From an uncultured Alistipes sp. (GTDB lineage: Bacteria; Bacteroidota; Bacteroidia; Bacteroidales; Rikenellaceae), in assembly GCA_900549685.1 (NCBI GenBank), contig UROX01000005.1, positions 1-35,781 of the forward strand: a DNA stretch of 35,781 nucleotides, written 5' to 3'. Under the pieces are notes generated by a model that saw nothing but the letters and a program-made list of their open reading frames with translations, made no database searches and was not told where the DNA came from. Shown in pieces: positions 16,907 to 25,606 of this stretch. Each line of letters opens with the position of its first letter. Positions within the stretch are counted from its first letter, which is position 1. A program made the translations under genes and the position numbers.

Positions 16907-16939
16907 AAAAAAGACGTCCGAGAATTCGGACGTCTTTTT
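16907..16939. terminator. Bidirectional terminator
   Basis: GACGTCCGA (16913-16921) pairs with 16926-16934 around a four-base loop. It is preceded by six As and followed by five Ts, so it works in both directions: for the DUF3575-type gene on + and for the six-gene operon on -. Confidence 0.9.
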
Positions 16940-16983
16940 GCAGCGGAGCGGTTCGGGCCGTCTCCGTTTCGTCGTTCGGACCG

Positions 16984-18198
16984 CTATCTGCGGATGACGA
17001 GCAGCGGAATGAACAGGAACAGGCCCAGCAGCACGATGCCGGCGGCAGTCCACAGCTCTTTGAGGATACGGCGCCGGCGGAGCGTCAGATAGATGGCTGC
17101 CAGCAGGATGCCCAGCGGCAGCGCGGCCGCCGAGACATGCCGGATCCGCGGGCGGACGAACTGGTCGTCGTAGGAGGTGAAACGGACCTCGAAGGGAAAC
17201 AGGCAGCGGGATATCCGCGTGGCGAGACTTTCGGCGGCGGGATAGGACAGCGTATCGACCTGCGTGTAGTCGTTCGCATCCACGGCATAGATTCGTTCGC
17301 CCGTATCTTCGGAGAGGATCAGCGTCCAGTCGAACAGGTCGCCTATGATCGTCATGCCGTCCGTTTTCGGGTCGAATCCCTCGACGGGCAGCGGTTCGAT
17401 CCCGTAGTCGGGCGCCGTGAGCACGTACAGCCGCTGCGTGGCGTCCGAAAGCAGCGCGTAGGTGCGCCGCGAGGCGAATTCGGTGACGAAGATTTCCCGG
17501 ATGTCGGCTCCTTCGGGCAGGTCGATCCGTCGCACGTAGGGACGTCCGCGGAGCTGTTTGAGGTGGAACAGCGTCCCGGCGTCGTCGATCAGAAAATACC
17601 CTTCGTCGTAATCTTTTTTCGTCGAGGGATTGCCGCGCACGCAGCGGGCCGGGAATTCGAATCCTTTGGCTTTCATGGTCCGGGTGAACGATTCGCTTTT
17701 GGTCTCATCGACCGCGTTGGTCGCCATGTCGATGAATTCGATGCGGTCCGCCGTGAGACGGAAGACATCGTCGGGCATCTTGAGGTCCACCCGTCCGGAC
17801 ATGGCCTCCAGCAACGGATAGAGCGTCGGGGCGACTTTGTTGCGTTCCGAGGGCGAGTGGCGGAAGATGAAATTGTTCATCCCGATCATCTGGGGGGTGA
17901 TCTTCACGCCGCAGAGCGAGTCGGGCAGCCGTCCGTCGGCCATCAGCTGGCGGTAATAGAACATCGGCAGGATGCTGTCGAACTCCTTGTCCGCATAGAG
18001 TTTGCCCGAGGCGTCGCGGTAACGGATGCCGTCCTTCTCGGAATAGTCGATCGAGGCGAATCCTCCGGTGACGCAGCTGTACAGCGTGAACGGCGCGTGG
18101 TCGGGTCTGTCCGTCAGAAAACGGTAGAACCACGGCAGCGACCATGCCAGCAGAACCGCCGCCGTGAAGAATAACAGTATTTTGCTACAACGTATCAT
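16984..18198 (-). CDS. DUF4857 family inner-membrane protein
   Basis: A 404-residue protein I recognise as DUF4857, a Bacteroidales family usually found beside an ABC ATPase. It has one N-terminal helix (about residues 7-25), a large extracytoplasmic region (about 30-355) with repeated beta-strand pairs such as DAGTLFHLKQLRG and YALLSDATQRLYVLT that suggest a beta-propeller-like domain, and two C-terminal helices (about 357-375 and 383-400) separated by the basic TLRRRRILKEL. The topology suits an inner-membrane protein with a periplasmic sensor or docking domain. It is the last gene of the six-gene operon, 25 bases after the permease, and may complete the ABC transporter or act as its periplasmic adaptor. 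Function unknown. Confidence 0.8.
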   Translation of the reverse strand: MIRCSKILLFFTAAVLLAWSLPWFYRFLTDRPDHAPFTLYSCVTGGFASIDYSEKDGIRYRDASGKLYADKEFDSILPMFYYRQLMADGRLPDSLCGVKITPQMIGMNNFIFRHSPSERNKVAPTLYPLLEAMSGRVDLKMPDDVFRLTADRIEFIDMATNAVDETKSESFTRTMKAKGFEFPARCVRGNPSTKKDYDEGYFLIDDAGTLFHLKQLRGRPYVRRIDLPEGADIREIFVTEFASRRTYALLSDATQRLYVLTAPDYGIEPLPVEGFDPKTDGMTIIGDLFDWTLILSEDTGERIYAVDANDYTQVDTLSYPAAESLATRISRCLFPFEVRFTSYDDQFVRPRIRHVSAAALPLGILLAAIYLTLRRRRILKELWTAAGIVLLGLFLFIPLLVIRR

Positions 18199-18223
18199 GT
18201 TTTCGGAAATTTGAGGGTTGAAA

Positions 18224-18895
18224 TCAATCCTGACAGCCGGCTTTGAACCGGGCCACGGAGAGCAGCGGCAGCAGCGGCAGACAGGCCGTATAGATCGTCA
18301 GAACGATCAGGAAGCCGTCGTAGGCCTGAGGCACGCCGGACAGGAAGAATATCCGCAGTACCCCCACGGCGATCAGCGCATCGACGATCCGGCGTTTCCA
18401 TGTGGGTTCCAGACATATCCATGCTGCGAGCAGGTAGCCGGCCGCGCCGCACAGGTACCACGGCAGGGCGGTGAGCAGGATGCGTCCCGTCAGTTCCGGA
18501 GCCAGTACGCTTTGCAGGTACAGATACAGGGCCAGATAGTTCACGGCGGCGATGCAGCCCACCTGCAACAGCCCGCAGCCCAGCATGGAGAGGATCATCT
18601 TCCGCTGCGGGTAGGGCAGATGGAGAGTCAGTTTCAGCCTTTTCTGTTGCATTTCGGGAACGAACTGCACGACCGAGAGCAGGATGCCCGCCGCCAGCGG
18701 CAGGTAGGTGAGCACTTCGATGAATACCGTATCGCGCGAGAGCAGAATTTCCCACAGATGTCCCACGCCTTTGAAGCCGATGACCCGTTGCATCTGCAAC
18801 AGCGCATAGGCCGTAAAGATCAGCGAAAGGATCAGTGCGAGCGGGAAATATCGGCGCGTTTTGATCCATTCCTTGAAAAAAATCGCTTTGTTCAT
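18224..18895 (-). CDS. ABC-2-like membrane permease
   Basis: A 223-residue polytopic protein with six predicted helices (about 18-36, 60-78, 103-123, 138-160, 165-185, 193-213). It starts with MNKAIFFKEWIKTRRYFP, the cytosolic lead-in typical of ABC-2 permeases, and has a coupling-helix-like stretch MQQKRLKLTLHLPYPQRKM between helices 2 and 3 (a common place for contact with the ATPase). It sits 36 bases after the ABC ATPase gene and 25 before DUF4857, so it is the natural membrane partner. Direction of transport is probably export or a membrane-remodelling role, as for other ABC-2 systems, since no periplasmic binding protein is present. Exact family not recognised. Confidence 0.8.
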   Translation of the reverse strand: MNKAIFFKEWIKTRRYFPLALILSLIFTAYALLQMQRVIGFKGVGHLWEILLSRDTVFIEVLTYLPLAAGILLSVVQFVPEMQQKRLKLTLHLPYPQRKMILSMLGCGLLQVGCIAAVNYLALYLYLQSVLAPELTGRILLTALPWYLCGAAGYLLAAWICLEPTWKRRIVDALIAVGVLRIFFLSGVPQAYDGFLIVLTIYTACLPLLPLLSVARFKAGCQD

Positions 18896-18931
18896 AATCC
18901 GATAGTCGTTAAGCGGTCGTATGACCTCTCG

Positions 18932-19819
18932 TTAATATTTCCCCGTAAGCCCTATGAAGGCGTCTTCGAGATTCATTTTTTCGGCTTTCAGTTCCGAATA
19001 GGGAACGCCGTTGCGCTTGAGCCAATTTTCGATGTACGCCCTGTCCTCGAACGAATAGGTCTCGGCCGTGGAACGGATCACGGCGGTGTGATAGAGTTTC
19101 TCGTCGTCGGGCAGCGGTTCGGCGCTCTCGGTCGTGAACGTATAGCGTGTGAAGCCTTCGAGCAGTGCGCCCACCGGTTTCTGGATCAGGATGCGGCCGT
19201 AGTCCATGATGATGCAGTCGTCGATGAGCCGTTCCATGTCCTGTATGATGTGCGAGGTGAGGAAAATCGTTTTCGACTCGGCTTTGGCATATTCTTTCAG
19301 GTATTCGATGAACAGCCTCCGGTAGCCCGGGTCGAGTCCCAGCGAGAAGTCGTCCAGCACGAGCAGTTCGGCGTTCTGGGCGAGGATCAGTCCGAGGGCT
19401 ACCTGCGAGCGCTGGCCGCACGACATGCGCGAGATGCGCTGGCGGGGAGCTACCTTGAGCTTGTCCATAAGCTCGTAATAGGCCTCTTTTTTCCATGCGG
19501 GATAGAAAGCCGAGTAATAGCGTTCGATCTCTTCGATCGTCATAAACGCATACTGTACGTGTCCTTCGATGAGCAGCGCGATCCTGCGCCGGGTGGCGGG
19601 ATTCATGCGCTGGACGTTCTCTCCGAAAATCAGGCATTCGCCCGAGCGGGGTTGCAGGTAGCCGCTCAGGATGTTGATCGTCGTGGTTTTTCCCGTGCCG
19701 TTTTTCCCGAGCAGACCGAGAATCCGCCCGCGCGGTACGTCGAAGCTCAGGTTTTCGTAAATCATCCGGTTCCCGTAGTAGTGCGTCAGGTTCCGGCAGC
19801 TTATCAAATGTTCTTCCAT
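18932..19819 (-). CDS. ABC transporter ATPase with atypical Walker B
   Basis: A 295-residue ATPase of the CcmA/YtrB-like class. Walker A is GLLGKNGTGKTTT (Lys44, Thr45), the signature is MSCGQR (residues 122-127, Cys in place of the usual Gly), and the H-loop is TSH (His180). Walker B reads LLVLDDFSLGLDP: Asp146 is the magnesium ligand, but the catalytic glutamate is replaced by Asp147. The Q-loop region is EGHVQYAFMTIEE. The C-terminal about 90 residues end in 'NLEDAFIGLTGKY', the usual tail of this class. It belongs to the operon with a permease, DUF4857, two outer-membrane proteins and a surface lipoprotein. The Asp substitution may slow hydrolysis; I believe it is shared by family relatives but could not check. 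Confidence 0.93.
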   Translation of the reverse strand: MEEHLISCRNLTHYYGNRMIYENLSFDVPRGRILGLLGKNGTGKTTTINILSGYLQPRSGECLIFGENVQRMNPATRRRIALLIEGHVQYAFMTIEEIERYYSAFYPAWKKEAYYELMDKLKVAPRQRISRMSCGQRSQVALGLILAQNAELLVLDDFSLGLDPGYRRLFIEYLKEYAKAESKTIFLTSHIIQDMERLIDDCIIMDYGRILIQKPVGALLEGFTRYTFTTESAEPLPDDEKLYHTAVIRSTAETYSFEDRAYIENWLKRNGVPYSELKAEKMNLEDAFIGLTGKY

Positions 19820-19843
19820 TGGTCGTTTCGTTTTTCGTTCCGA

Positions 19844-21376
19844 TCAGAAGCCGAGGCCGCAACTCAGGACGGCCGCCCGGCTTCGATTTCCGTTTGCGTA
19901 AATTCCGTACCGCCCCTCTCCGGACAGCAGCAGTGCCATGCCGCGCGGAAGCGAGTAGCTCCACGATACGCCGATCCCGTACAGCGAGGCGGAGGAGGCG
20001 AGGTTGTCGAAGGCCTGCCGGAGCATCTGTCCCGCGAAGCTCTCTTCGTCGAGTCCCGTCGTCCTCAGTTCGGTGTCGCTTCCGCTGCGGAAATCGGCCG
20101 AGGCCGAGAAGTGCAGCAGGGATCTGCCTGCGGTTTTGACGGCCGTGAAGGCGGCGCCTCCGCCCGCGTGGACGAACTCGAACCGTCGCGAGGGGCTCAG
20201 ATAGCTGGCCCGCGTCGAGAACAGACCGCCCCGCGGTTCGATGTAGAGGTCCCATCGGCGGGGAGCTTCGTACCCCCAGAGCCCCGATACGTTCAGGGCG
20301 GTCCGACGGTTGCGGAACTGATCGACCTCGCCTATCTTGGGATAGTTGCTGGCTCCTGATCCGTCGCCGTAGACGAATTCGGTTCCGGTCCGTCCGCTAC
20401 GGCTCAGTGCGAGCTTCACGCCCCAGTCGTGGCGGCCGTTCCGTTGCCGCCATGCGGCCTCGCCCCGCAGCGTCGCCTCGTCGAGTCGGGTGAGCGGCAG
20501 GTTGTTACGACCGGTCATAATGCGTCGGGCGAAGAAATCTTCGTATCCGACCGAGAGCGACAGCCCCTGCCGGTCGCGGGAATAGAAGTCGATGCTCGCC
20601 GCGTAGCCTCCGCCTTTGTGGTGCAGGTCGGTCTGTCCGTCCGAGAAGCGTGTGCTGTACATGCCCAGCCCCAGCATCTGGTAGATTTTCGGGCCGCCGA
20701 GGGCCGAGAAGATCTTGACGTTGTTGTGCTGGCTGTATATCCGTCCCGACACCGAGGCGCCCAGCAGATAACGTCTGCCCAGAGCGAGCGAAAAGCCTCC
20801 CGACAGCTTCATGTCCGAGACGATATTGCGCGGACGCGGGTCCTTGCGCCTGTATTCGAGCTGTGCCCGGTAGTCGGCGCATATTCCCCACGAGAGTCTG
20901 TCCGTCGTGCGGGCGTATCCGCCCCGGAACGAGTAGCGCTCCATCGACAGATCGCCTCCCACCGAATCCGCCATCACGTACGGATACAGCAGGTCGTAGT
21001 CGGCGCTTTCGTTCCACACGACGTTCATCGTGCGTCCGAAACGGTATCCTGCGCCGCCCCATGCGGTGCTGCGTCCGTTCAGATGAAGATAGGAGTCGGC
21101 CTGGAATCCGGCTGTGCGGAGTCCCGACCCTTTCTGGGGAACGGCGGCTTCGTCCAGGTTTTCGTATTCGCCCGACAGCGAGAGCGTCGTGAGCGAGGTC
21201 CCGAAGGCGAAAGGACGGGCCGAGGGATTTTCGTATACGGATGCGACGAAGCGCACGGCCGGAGAAGCGTGTTCTCTCACACCGTGCGCGATGTCCGTGC
21301 TGTCGCGGGGAACTCCGCCGGCAGGTTGTGTCAGGCAGAGTCCCGCGAGCAGCGGCAGATAACGGAAGCGGGTCAT
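19844..21376 (-). CDS. DUF6850 family outer-membrane beta-barrel protein
   Basis: A 510-residue exported protein with a type I signal peptide (about residues 1-21). The whole mature part alternates polar and hydrophobic residues with aromatic belts (GGAGYRFGRTMNVVW, YSFRGGYARTTDRLSWGICADYRAQ, LLGASVSGRIYSQHNN) and ends in the barrel-assembly signal CGLGF with a terminal Phe. It matches the Bacteroidales DUF6850 family as I recall it, found next to TonB receptors of this operon type. It has no plug or carboxypeptidase-like domain, so it is not itself TonB-dependent by appearance. Separated by 12 bases from the DUF4876 lipoprotein gene and 24 from the ATPase gene. Role unknown; it may be an outer-membrane channel or scaffold. 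Confidence 0.78.
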   Translation of the reverse strand: MTRFRYLPLLAGLCLTQPAGGVPRDSTDIAHGVREHASPAVRFVASVYENPSARPFAFGTSLTTLSLSGEYENLDEAAVPQKGSGLRTAGFQADSYLHLNGRSTAWGGAGYRFGRTMNVVWNESADYDLLYPYVMADSVGGDLSMERYSFRGGYARTTDRLSWGICADYRAQLEYRRKDPRPRNIVSDMKLSGGFSLALGRRYLLGASVSGRIYSQHNNVKIFSALGGPKIYQMLGLGMYSTRFSDGQTDLHHKGGGYAASIDFYSRDRQGLSLSVGYEDFFARRIMTGRNNLPLTRLDEATLRGEAAWRQRNGRHDWGVKLALSRSGRTGTEFVYGDGSGASNYPKIGEVDQFRNRRTALNVSGLWGYEAPRRWDLYIEPRGGLFSTRASYLSPSRRFEFVHAGGGAAFTAVKTAGRSLLHFSASADFRSGSDTELRTTGLDEESFAGQMLRQAFDNLASSASLYGIGVSWSYSLPRGMALLLSGEGRYGIYANGNRSRAAVLSCGLGF

Positions 21377-21388
21377 CCGTGAAAGGGT

Positions 21389-22636
21389 TTATTCCAACAG
21401 CGAGGGCGTGGCATCCGCTTCGAAATCCGCCGTGGAGTTGTTCGTATCCTTGAGAATGCGGCGGCCGTCAGCCGTGGTCGATTCCACTTTGCGGCGTACC
21501 GACTTGTTGTAACGGGCCGGGTCTTTGTCGATCGAGCCGCAGTGCGTCCAGCCGGCATCCAGCGACGGGTCGGTGACGATCCATTCGAACAGGGCGTCGA
21601 TGCTCAGGTTCACGGCGTCCACGATCCAGCTATTGGGCACGTAATAGTAATCGCCCGACATGGGGAATTCGTATTCTTCGAACACGAAGAGCCATTCGGC
21701 GGTGTAGGTGTAGTCGCGCAGGAAAGTTTCCTTGTCCACACCCATTTTGGCGAGGGCGTACGAGTGGAATCCCCGGTTGTGGAGGTTGGTGTAGCTGGCC
21801 GTCGAGGAGTACCATTTGTCGAGGTTGGGAACCGACGGGCTGTCGATGTCCTGGAACTGGGGATTGGGCGATTCGTCGTAGAATTCGAAATCGGCCGTGC
21901 TCAGGTCGAACGAATTGGGGTTGCCCGTTCTGTGGTCGATACCGGTCAGTGCGACGATGATCGAAGCGCCGGGTTCGACGGGATGTTCGGTGCCCGAACC
22001 GGGGATGACGAAGACGAAATCCACCGTGAAGGCGTCTTTCATCAGGTCGGGCGTATAGTCTTCTTTCTGAACGGTCATGAACTGCGATTCGAGGATAGCC
22101 AAACCGTCGGCATAGAGCACTTCCGAAGAGTTATTGGTGATCTTGAAATACTGGTCGTTCGAATACTGGTCGCCTGTGGGCGTCGTCGTGCCGGTGAAGA
22201 AAATCTCTTCGATCACAAAACCCGTCGAAGGCGAGAAGAAGCTCAGTTGCGCAGCCGGCAGCGTGGCGGTCTGTCCCGTAATCATAACCGATTCGCGATA
22301 GGCGCGCACGCCGGTGGAGGTGGCCTGTCCGTTGAGCGTATAGGTCAGTTTGCCTTCGACCGAAACGCGGTACAAACCTTCGGGAACGGTGGCCGAAACG
22401 GTGAGACCTCCGCCTGCGACATCGGTGATCGTCGCGTCGGTGTATTCCGTCGAGGTGTTGATGTTGGTGAACGAGGCCGTCATGTCTGTCAGCGTTCCGC
22501 CGGCCACGTCTTCGGGAAGCGTGAGCGTCCACACGGCTTCGCACATCGGAATGTCGTTGTCGTCGTCCTTGCAGGAGGTGAAGACCGTGGCTGCGAGCAG
22601 CGCGAAGGCCCAGAGAATCTTAGTCGTAATTTTCAT
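21389..22636 (-). CDS. DUF4876 surface lipoprotein with a lamin-tail-like domain
   Basis: A 415-residue lipoprotein. The lipobox Cys22 is followed by KDDDND, a good match to the Bacteroidetes lipoprotein export signal that moves lipoproteins to the cell surface. Residues about 30-150 form an Ig-like domain (VWTLTLPEDVAGGTLTDM and what follows). Residues about 155-405 contain 'GFVIEEIFFTGTTTPTGDQY' and YFKITNNSSEVLYADGLAI, resembling lamin-tail domains, then a long tail ending in DGRRILKDTNNSTADFE. I recognise it as DUF4876. Gene order places it directly after the TonB receptor, where SusD-like or HmuY-like substrate-capture lipoproteins sit in other systems, but it resembles neither. A capture role at the surface is an inference. 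Confidence 0.8.
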   Translation of the reverse strand: MKITTKILWAFALLAATVFTSCKDDDNDIPMCEAVWTLTLPEDVAGGTLTDMTASFTNINTSTEYTDATITDVAGGGLTVSATVPEGLYRVSVEGKLTYTLNGQATSTGVRAYRESVMITGQTATLPAAQLSFFSPSTGFVIEEIFFTGTTTPTGDQYSNDQYFKITNNSSEVLYADGLAILESQFMTVQKEDYTPDLMKDAFTVDFVFVIPGSGTEHPVEPGASIIVALTGIDHRTGNPNSFDLSTADFEFYDESPNPQFQDIDSPSVPNLDKWYSSTASYTNLHNRGFHSYALAKMGVDKETFLRDYTYTAEWLFVFEEYEFPMSGDYYYVPNSWIVDAVNLSIDALFEWIVTDPSLDAGWTHCGSIDKDPARYNKSVRRKVESTTADGRRILKDTNNSTADFEADATPSLLE

Positions 22637-22671
22637 GTTTTTTTGTTTTTTATGAATAAATGAAATAGGTT

Positions 22672-25458
22672 TTACAGTTTGAAGTCCAGCTCCATGCCGA
22701 AGTAGGGCGGACGCCCGACCTGCCTTACCGTCACGCCGTTCTGCCGGTAATCGGGATGATAGCTCAGGATTTTATTGACGAACAGCGCCAGTGCGATTCG
22801 GTCTTTGTAGAGTTTCTTCGTGACCTTGAGGTTCAGGTTGAGGTTGAAAGGTTCCTGTATCCGTTTGTCGTACAGCTCTTCCCGGTAGTTCGTGGTCAGC
22901 CATTGCAGATACATGTCCTGTTGCGACTCGGCCGTATAGGGGTGCATGACTCCCTGAAGGTCGATATAGGCGATCGGAACGCCGCTCTTGCGTTCGGTTC
23001 GGCTCGTGGAGAACCACAGACATTGCACCGAGGCCGAGAACCCGAGCTTCAGACGCGGAATGTCGGTATCGACGATGAAATTGGTGTTGAACGTCTGCAT
23101 CACGTAGCCGTCCGGATCGTCGTACAGACCGATGTAGGGAACCGTCCGGCCTCCGATGATCTGGGAGGGTTTTTGGTAGAAGGTCTGGCTGTTGCTGTAT
23201 GTGGTGCGGAACCATGCGCCGTTGATCGTCAGACGCGTCCGGATCGACGGGATACGGCGGCTGGCGAACTGGAACTCCACCCCTTCCTTGATGAGCCGGC
23301 TGCCGTTGGTCGTCATGCCGTAGAGACAGTGGATCGAATCCATCGTATAGGGCAGCTCTTCCACCGCGGGAGGTGCGGTCAGCGCGTCGGGATCGAGTCC
23401 CGACGCATCGTATTTCTTGTAGGTGAGAATCTTGTACTGCGTTCCGCTTCGGAACCCCGAACTCATGTCTTCGCGGAAATAGTCCACCGAAAGCCGGTTG
23501 CCGTTCATCGAGATGTCTGTTCGGATCTCCCATTTGAAGTTGCGGGCCGCCGACAGGTCGTAGTTGGTCCGGTCCCAGATGTACGTTTTCAGGTTCAGCC
23601 TTCTGAAGGCGGGATCGTTGTGGTAATAGTTCAACTGCGGCAGGTCGTAATAGAGCAGATCGGGGTAGAGGTGCGTGAGCGTCGGCGTCTTGGTGTGCCA
23701 TCCCGCACCGCCTCCCACCTCGAACGAGAGCGGCCGGCCCGCCAGCGTGAGCGTCGGGAAAGTCCACCGCACATTGACACGCGGGTCGAAGAAAAATTTT
23801 CCGCGGAGCGCGTACTGTCTCGACAGGTTGAGCATCGTAGTCGTCCGCAACCCTGCCTGTACCTCTAAGCGGTGGTTTCCGAACGGTACGCTCGTCCGGT
23901 CTTCGGCGAAAAATGCCAGATCGTGACCGGCCGGAATGTCGTTGTAGGGCCGCGGGCGCGTCGTGAGCGAGGGATAGGCCGGACGCAGCGGGTCGTAGAT
24001 CTGTCCTCGTCCCAGATTCTTTTCCATCTTCCAGTCGCCGCCTATGCGGATTTCGTTCTGCATTTTTCCCGCGTCGGCCTGCAATACCGCCGTCAGTTTG
24101 GCGAATGCGTTGATCGGACGTCCATCCACCGTCAGACTGGCCACGTACTGGTAGGGCAGGTACACACCGTCGTGTTCGCCTTCCGTCGTGCTGTTGGGGG
24201 TGGGCATGTCGCGGTTGAGCTGGACGTATTTTACTTCGTCGATCCGGTCGCGCTGCATGGATACCGACGTGGCGAGCGATAGCGAGCGCAACACGCTCTC
24301 GCCGCGGGCTTTCCGCGTCAGGTTGTTGGCCCAGGCCATCCGATTGTACGACGATTCGTAGCGGTCTTCCTTGTGGAAGTTGATGTCCGGATCGAGTTTT
24401 TCGTTGTCGAAGGAGCCTCCGTAGTCCAGATTGGAATCGAAGGTGAGCTTTCCCGCATCGTGTATCCACGACTTCGAGAGCCGCAGCGATCCGGTCAGCC
24501 GTTTGTAGTTTTCGAGGTTGTTGCGCGGGTCGATTTTCGAGTCCAGAAAGTCGAGTCCCATGTTCAGCGTCAGGTGACGGTCCTCGAATTCGAAGCCTTT
24601 GCCGATATAGACCAGCTTGCTCTGCGCGTCGGCTTTGAAACGGGCGTCGATTCGGTTGCCGCCTTTGCGCCGTTCGATCTTGACCAGTCCGCTGGTCAGG
24701 TCGCCGTACTCGACGGAAGGAATGCCCCGCACGATCTCCACGTGTTCGATGTCATCGGTCGGAATCGAACGCATGTCCACGCCCTTGGCCGTCGTGTTGC
24801 GGCCGTCGGAACTCGCCCCGGCCATGTACTGCATGTTGGCTCCCGTGAGGATCGGGACGCCGTCCACGAGAAACGAGGTCCCCAGCGAAGATATGTCGTG
24901 GTCGGAATCGCTATTGGCTCTCAGAGGATTGGCTTCCCTGAGCCGGAGCAGGTTGGCCGAACCCATGCGCGGATCGTTGGACCGGCCTCCCGGCAGCAGT
25001 TCCGTCAGGTCCGTGAAGCTCGAGGGCTGGAGATGCTCCATCGCCTTGCGGTCGATTTTCGACGATGAGGTCATGCCTTTGGATTCCGAGGCCGTGACGA
25101 TCACCTCGTCCATCCGCGTGGCCTCCGGCTGCAAGGCGATCCGGCACTCCGTGTCTTTGCGCACGGCGATCCGGCTCGTGTCGGCCCGGTAACCGATGAA
25201 ACTCACCCGCAGACGGTAGTCGCCCGCCGCGACCCGGTCGAATACGAAAACGCCCCCCTGATTGCACATGCCCGCTTCCGGCTTTTTGCCTCCGTCGAGC
25301 ATGACGGCGGCGAATCCCAGCGGCAGGCCCGTCCGGGCATCGGAGACGACGATCCGGCAGCGGTAGACGTCCGTCCTCTCTTGCGCGTAGCCTCTCCGGG
25401 GCGTCATTGCGGTCGTCCATGCGGCGAGAATCGCTATGAGTATGCGTATTCCTTTCAA
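22672..25458 (-). CDS. TonB-dependent outer-membrane receptor
   Basis: A 928-residue TonB-dependent transporter. After a signal peptide (about residues 1-25) comes a carboxypeptidase-regulatory-like domain (about 30-105, GLPLGFAAVMLDGGKKP to MDEVIVTASES), a plug domain (VDGVPILTGAN, VEIVRGIPSVEYGDLTSGLVKI), and a barrel ending in MELDFKL. The open frame starts with TTG at 25482, but that codon lies inside the -7 element at 25480-25487. The TTG at 25458 (then KGIRILIAILAAW) gives a normal signal peptide and an A-rich leader, so I take it as the start; an ATG further in would break the signal. It is the first gene of the six-gene operon. No SusD follows, so it is not a glycan SusC/D pair; substrate unknown. 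Confidence 0.9.
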   Translation of the reverse strand: MKGIRILIAILAAWTTAMTPRRGYAQERTDVYRCRIVVSDARTGLPLGFAAVMLDGGKKPEAGMCNQGGVFVFDRVAAGDYRLRVSFIGYRADTSRIAVRKDTECRIALQPEATRMDEVIVTASESKGMTSSSKIDRKAMEHLQPSSFTDLTELLPGGRSNDPRMGSANLLRLREANPLRANSDSDHDISSLGTSFLVDGVPILTGANMQYMAGASSDGRNTTAKGVDMRSIPTDDIEHVEIVRGIPSVEYGDLTSGLVKIERRKGGNRIDARFKADAQSKLVYIGKGFEFEDRHLTLNMGLDFLDSKIDPRNNLENYKRLTGSLRLSKSWIHDAGKLTFDSNLDYGGSFDNEKLDPDINFHKEDRYESSYNRMAWANNLTRKARGESVLRSLSLATSVSMQRDRIDEVKYVQLNRDMPTPNSTTEGEHDGVYLPYQYVASLTVDGRPINAFAKLTAVLQADAGKMQNEIRIGGDWKMEKNLGRGQIYDPLRPAYPSLTTRPRPYNDIPAGHDLAFFAEDRTSVPFGNHRLEVQAGLRTTTMLNLSRQYALRGKFFFDPRVNVRWTFPTLTLAGRPLSFEVGGGAGWHTKTPTLTHLYPDLLYYDLPQLNYYHNDPAFRRLNLKTYIWDRTNYDLSAARNFKWEIRTDISMNGNRLSVDYFREDMSSGFRSGTQYKILTYKKYDASGLDPDALTAPPAVEELPYTMDSIHCLYGMTTNGSRLIKEGVEFQFASRRIPSIRTRLTINGAWFRTTYSNSQTFYQKPSQIIGGRTVPYIGLYDDPDGYVMQTFNTNFIVDTDIPRLKLGFSASVQCLWFSTSRTERKSGVPIAYIDLQGVMHPYTAESQQDMYLQWLTTNYREELYDKRIQEPFNLNLNLKVTKKLYKDRIALALFVNKILSYHPDYRQNGVTVRQVGRPPYFGMELDFKL

Positions 25459-25479
25459 CGGTTCGTTTTTTTCTTGCCG

Positions 25480-25487
25480 CAAAATTA
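25480..25487 (-). promoter_or_regulatory. -7 element of the six-gene TonB/ABC operon
   Basis: The minus strand reads TAATTTTG, an exact TAnnTTTG match, 22 bases before the chosen TTG start. No TTTG at the usual distance was found. The expected transcript start lies about 15 bases before that start codon. Confidence 0.6.
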
Positions 25488-25598
25488 CGGGGGACCGCTC
25501 GCTCCGGAAATCCCCCAGTTCGGGTAAATTCGAACGCCGGACTCCCCAATTTTGGTGAGAGCAGGCCGTCCCGGATGATCTCTCTCGTCAATTTTGAT

Positions 25599-25606
25599 TA
25601 TTTTTG
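25599..25606 (+). promoter_or_regulatory. -7 element of the protease-PorV-like operon
   Basis: TATTTTTG followed by TGTC, the same ATTATTTTTGTGTC string seen before the DUF3575-type gene (15974-15987). It gives a leader of about 140 bases before the protease ATG. No TTTG partner at 19-21 bases. Confidence 0.55.

Noticed and set aside
18218..20359. A 713-residue + strand frame across the ABC and barrel genes
   Set aside because: It is antisense to three real genes and spans their boundaries, which a true gene would not.
22672..25458. The TonB receptor as a SusC-type glycan importer
   Set aside because: No SusD follows it and the neighbouring lipoprotein is DUF4876-like; no glycan enzyme is in its operon.
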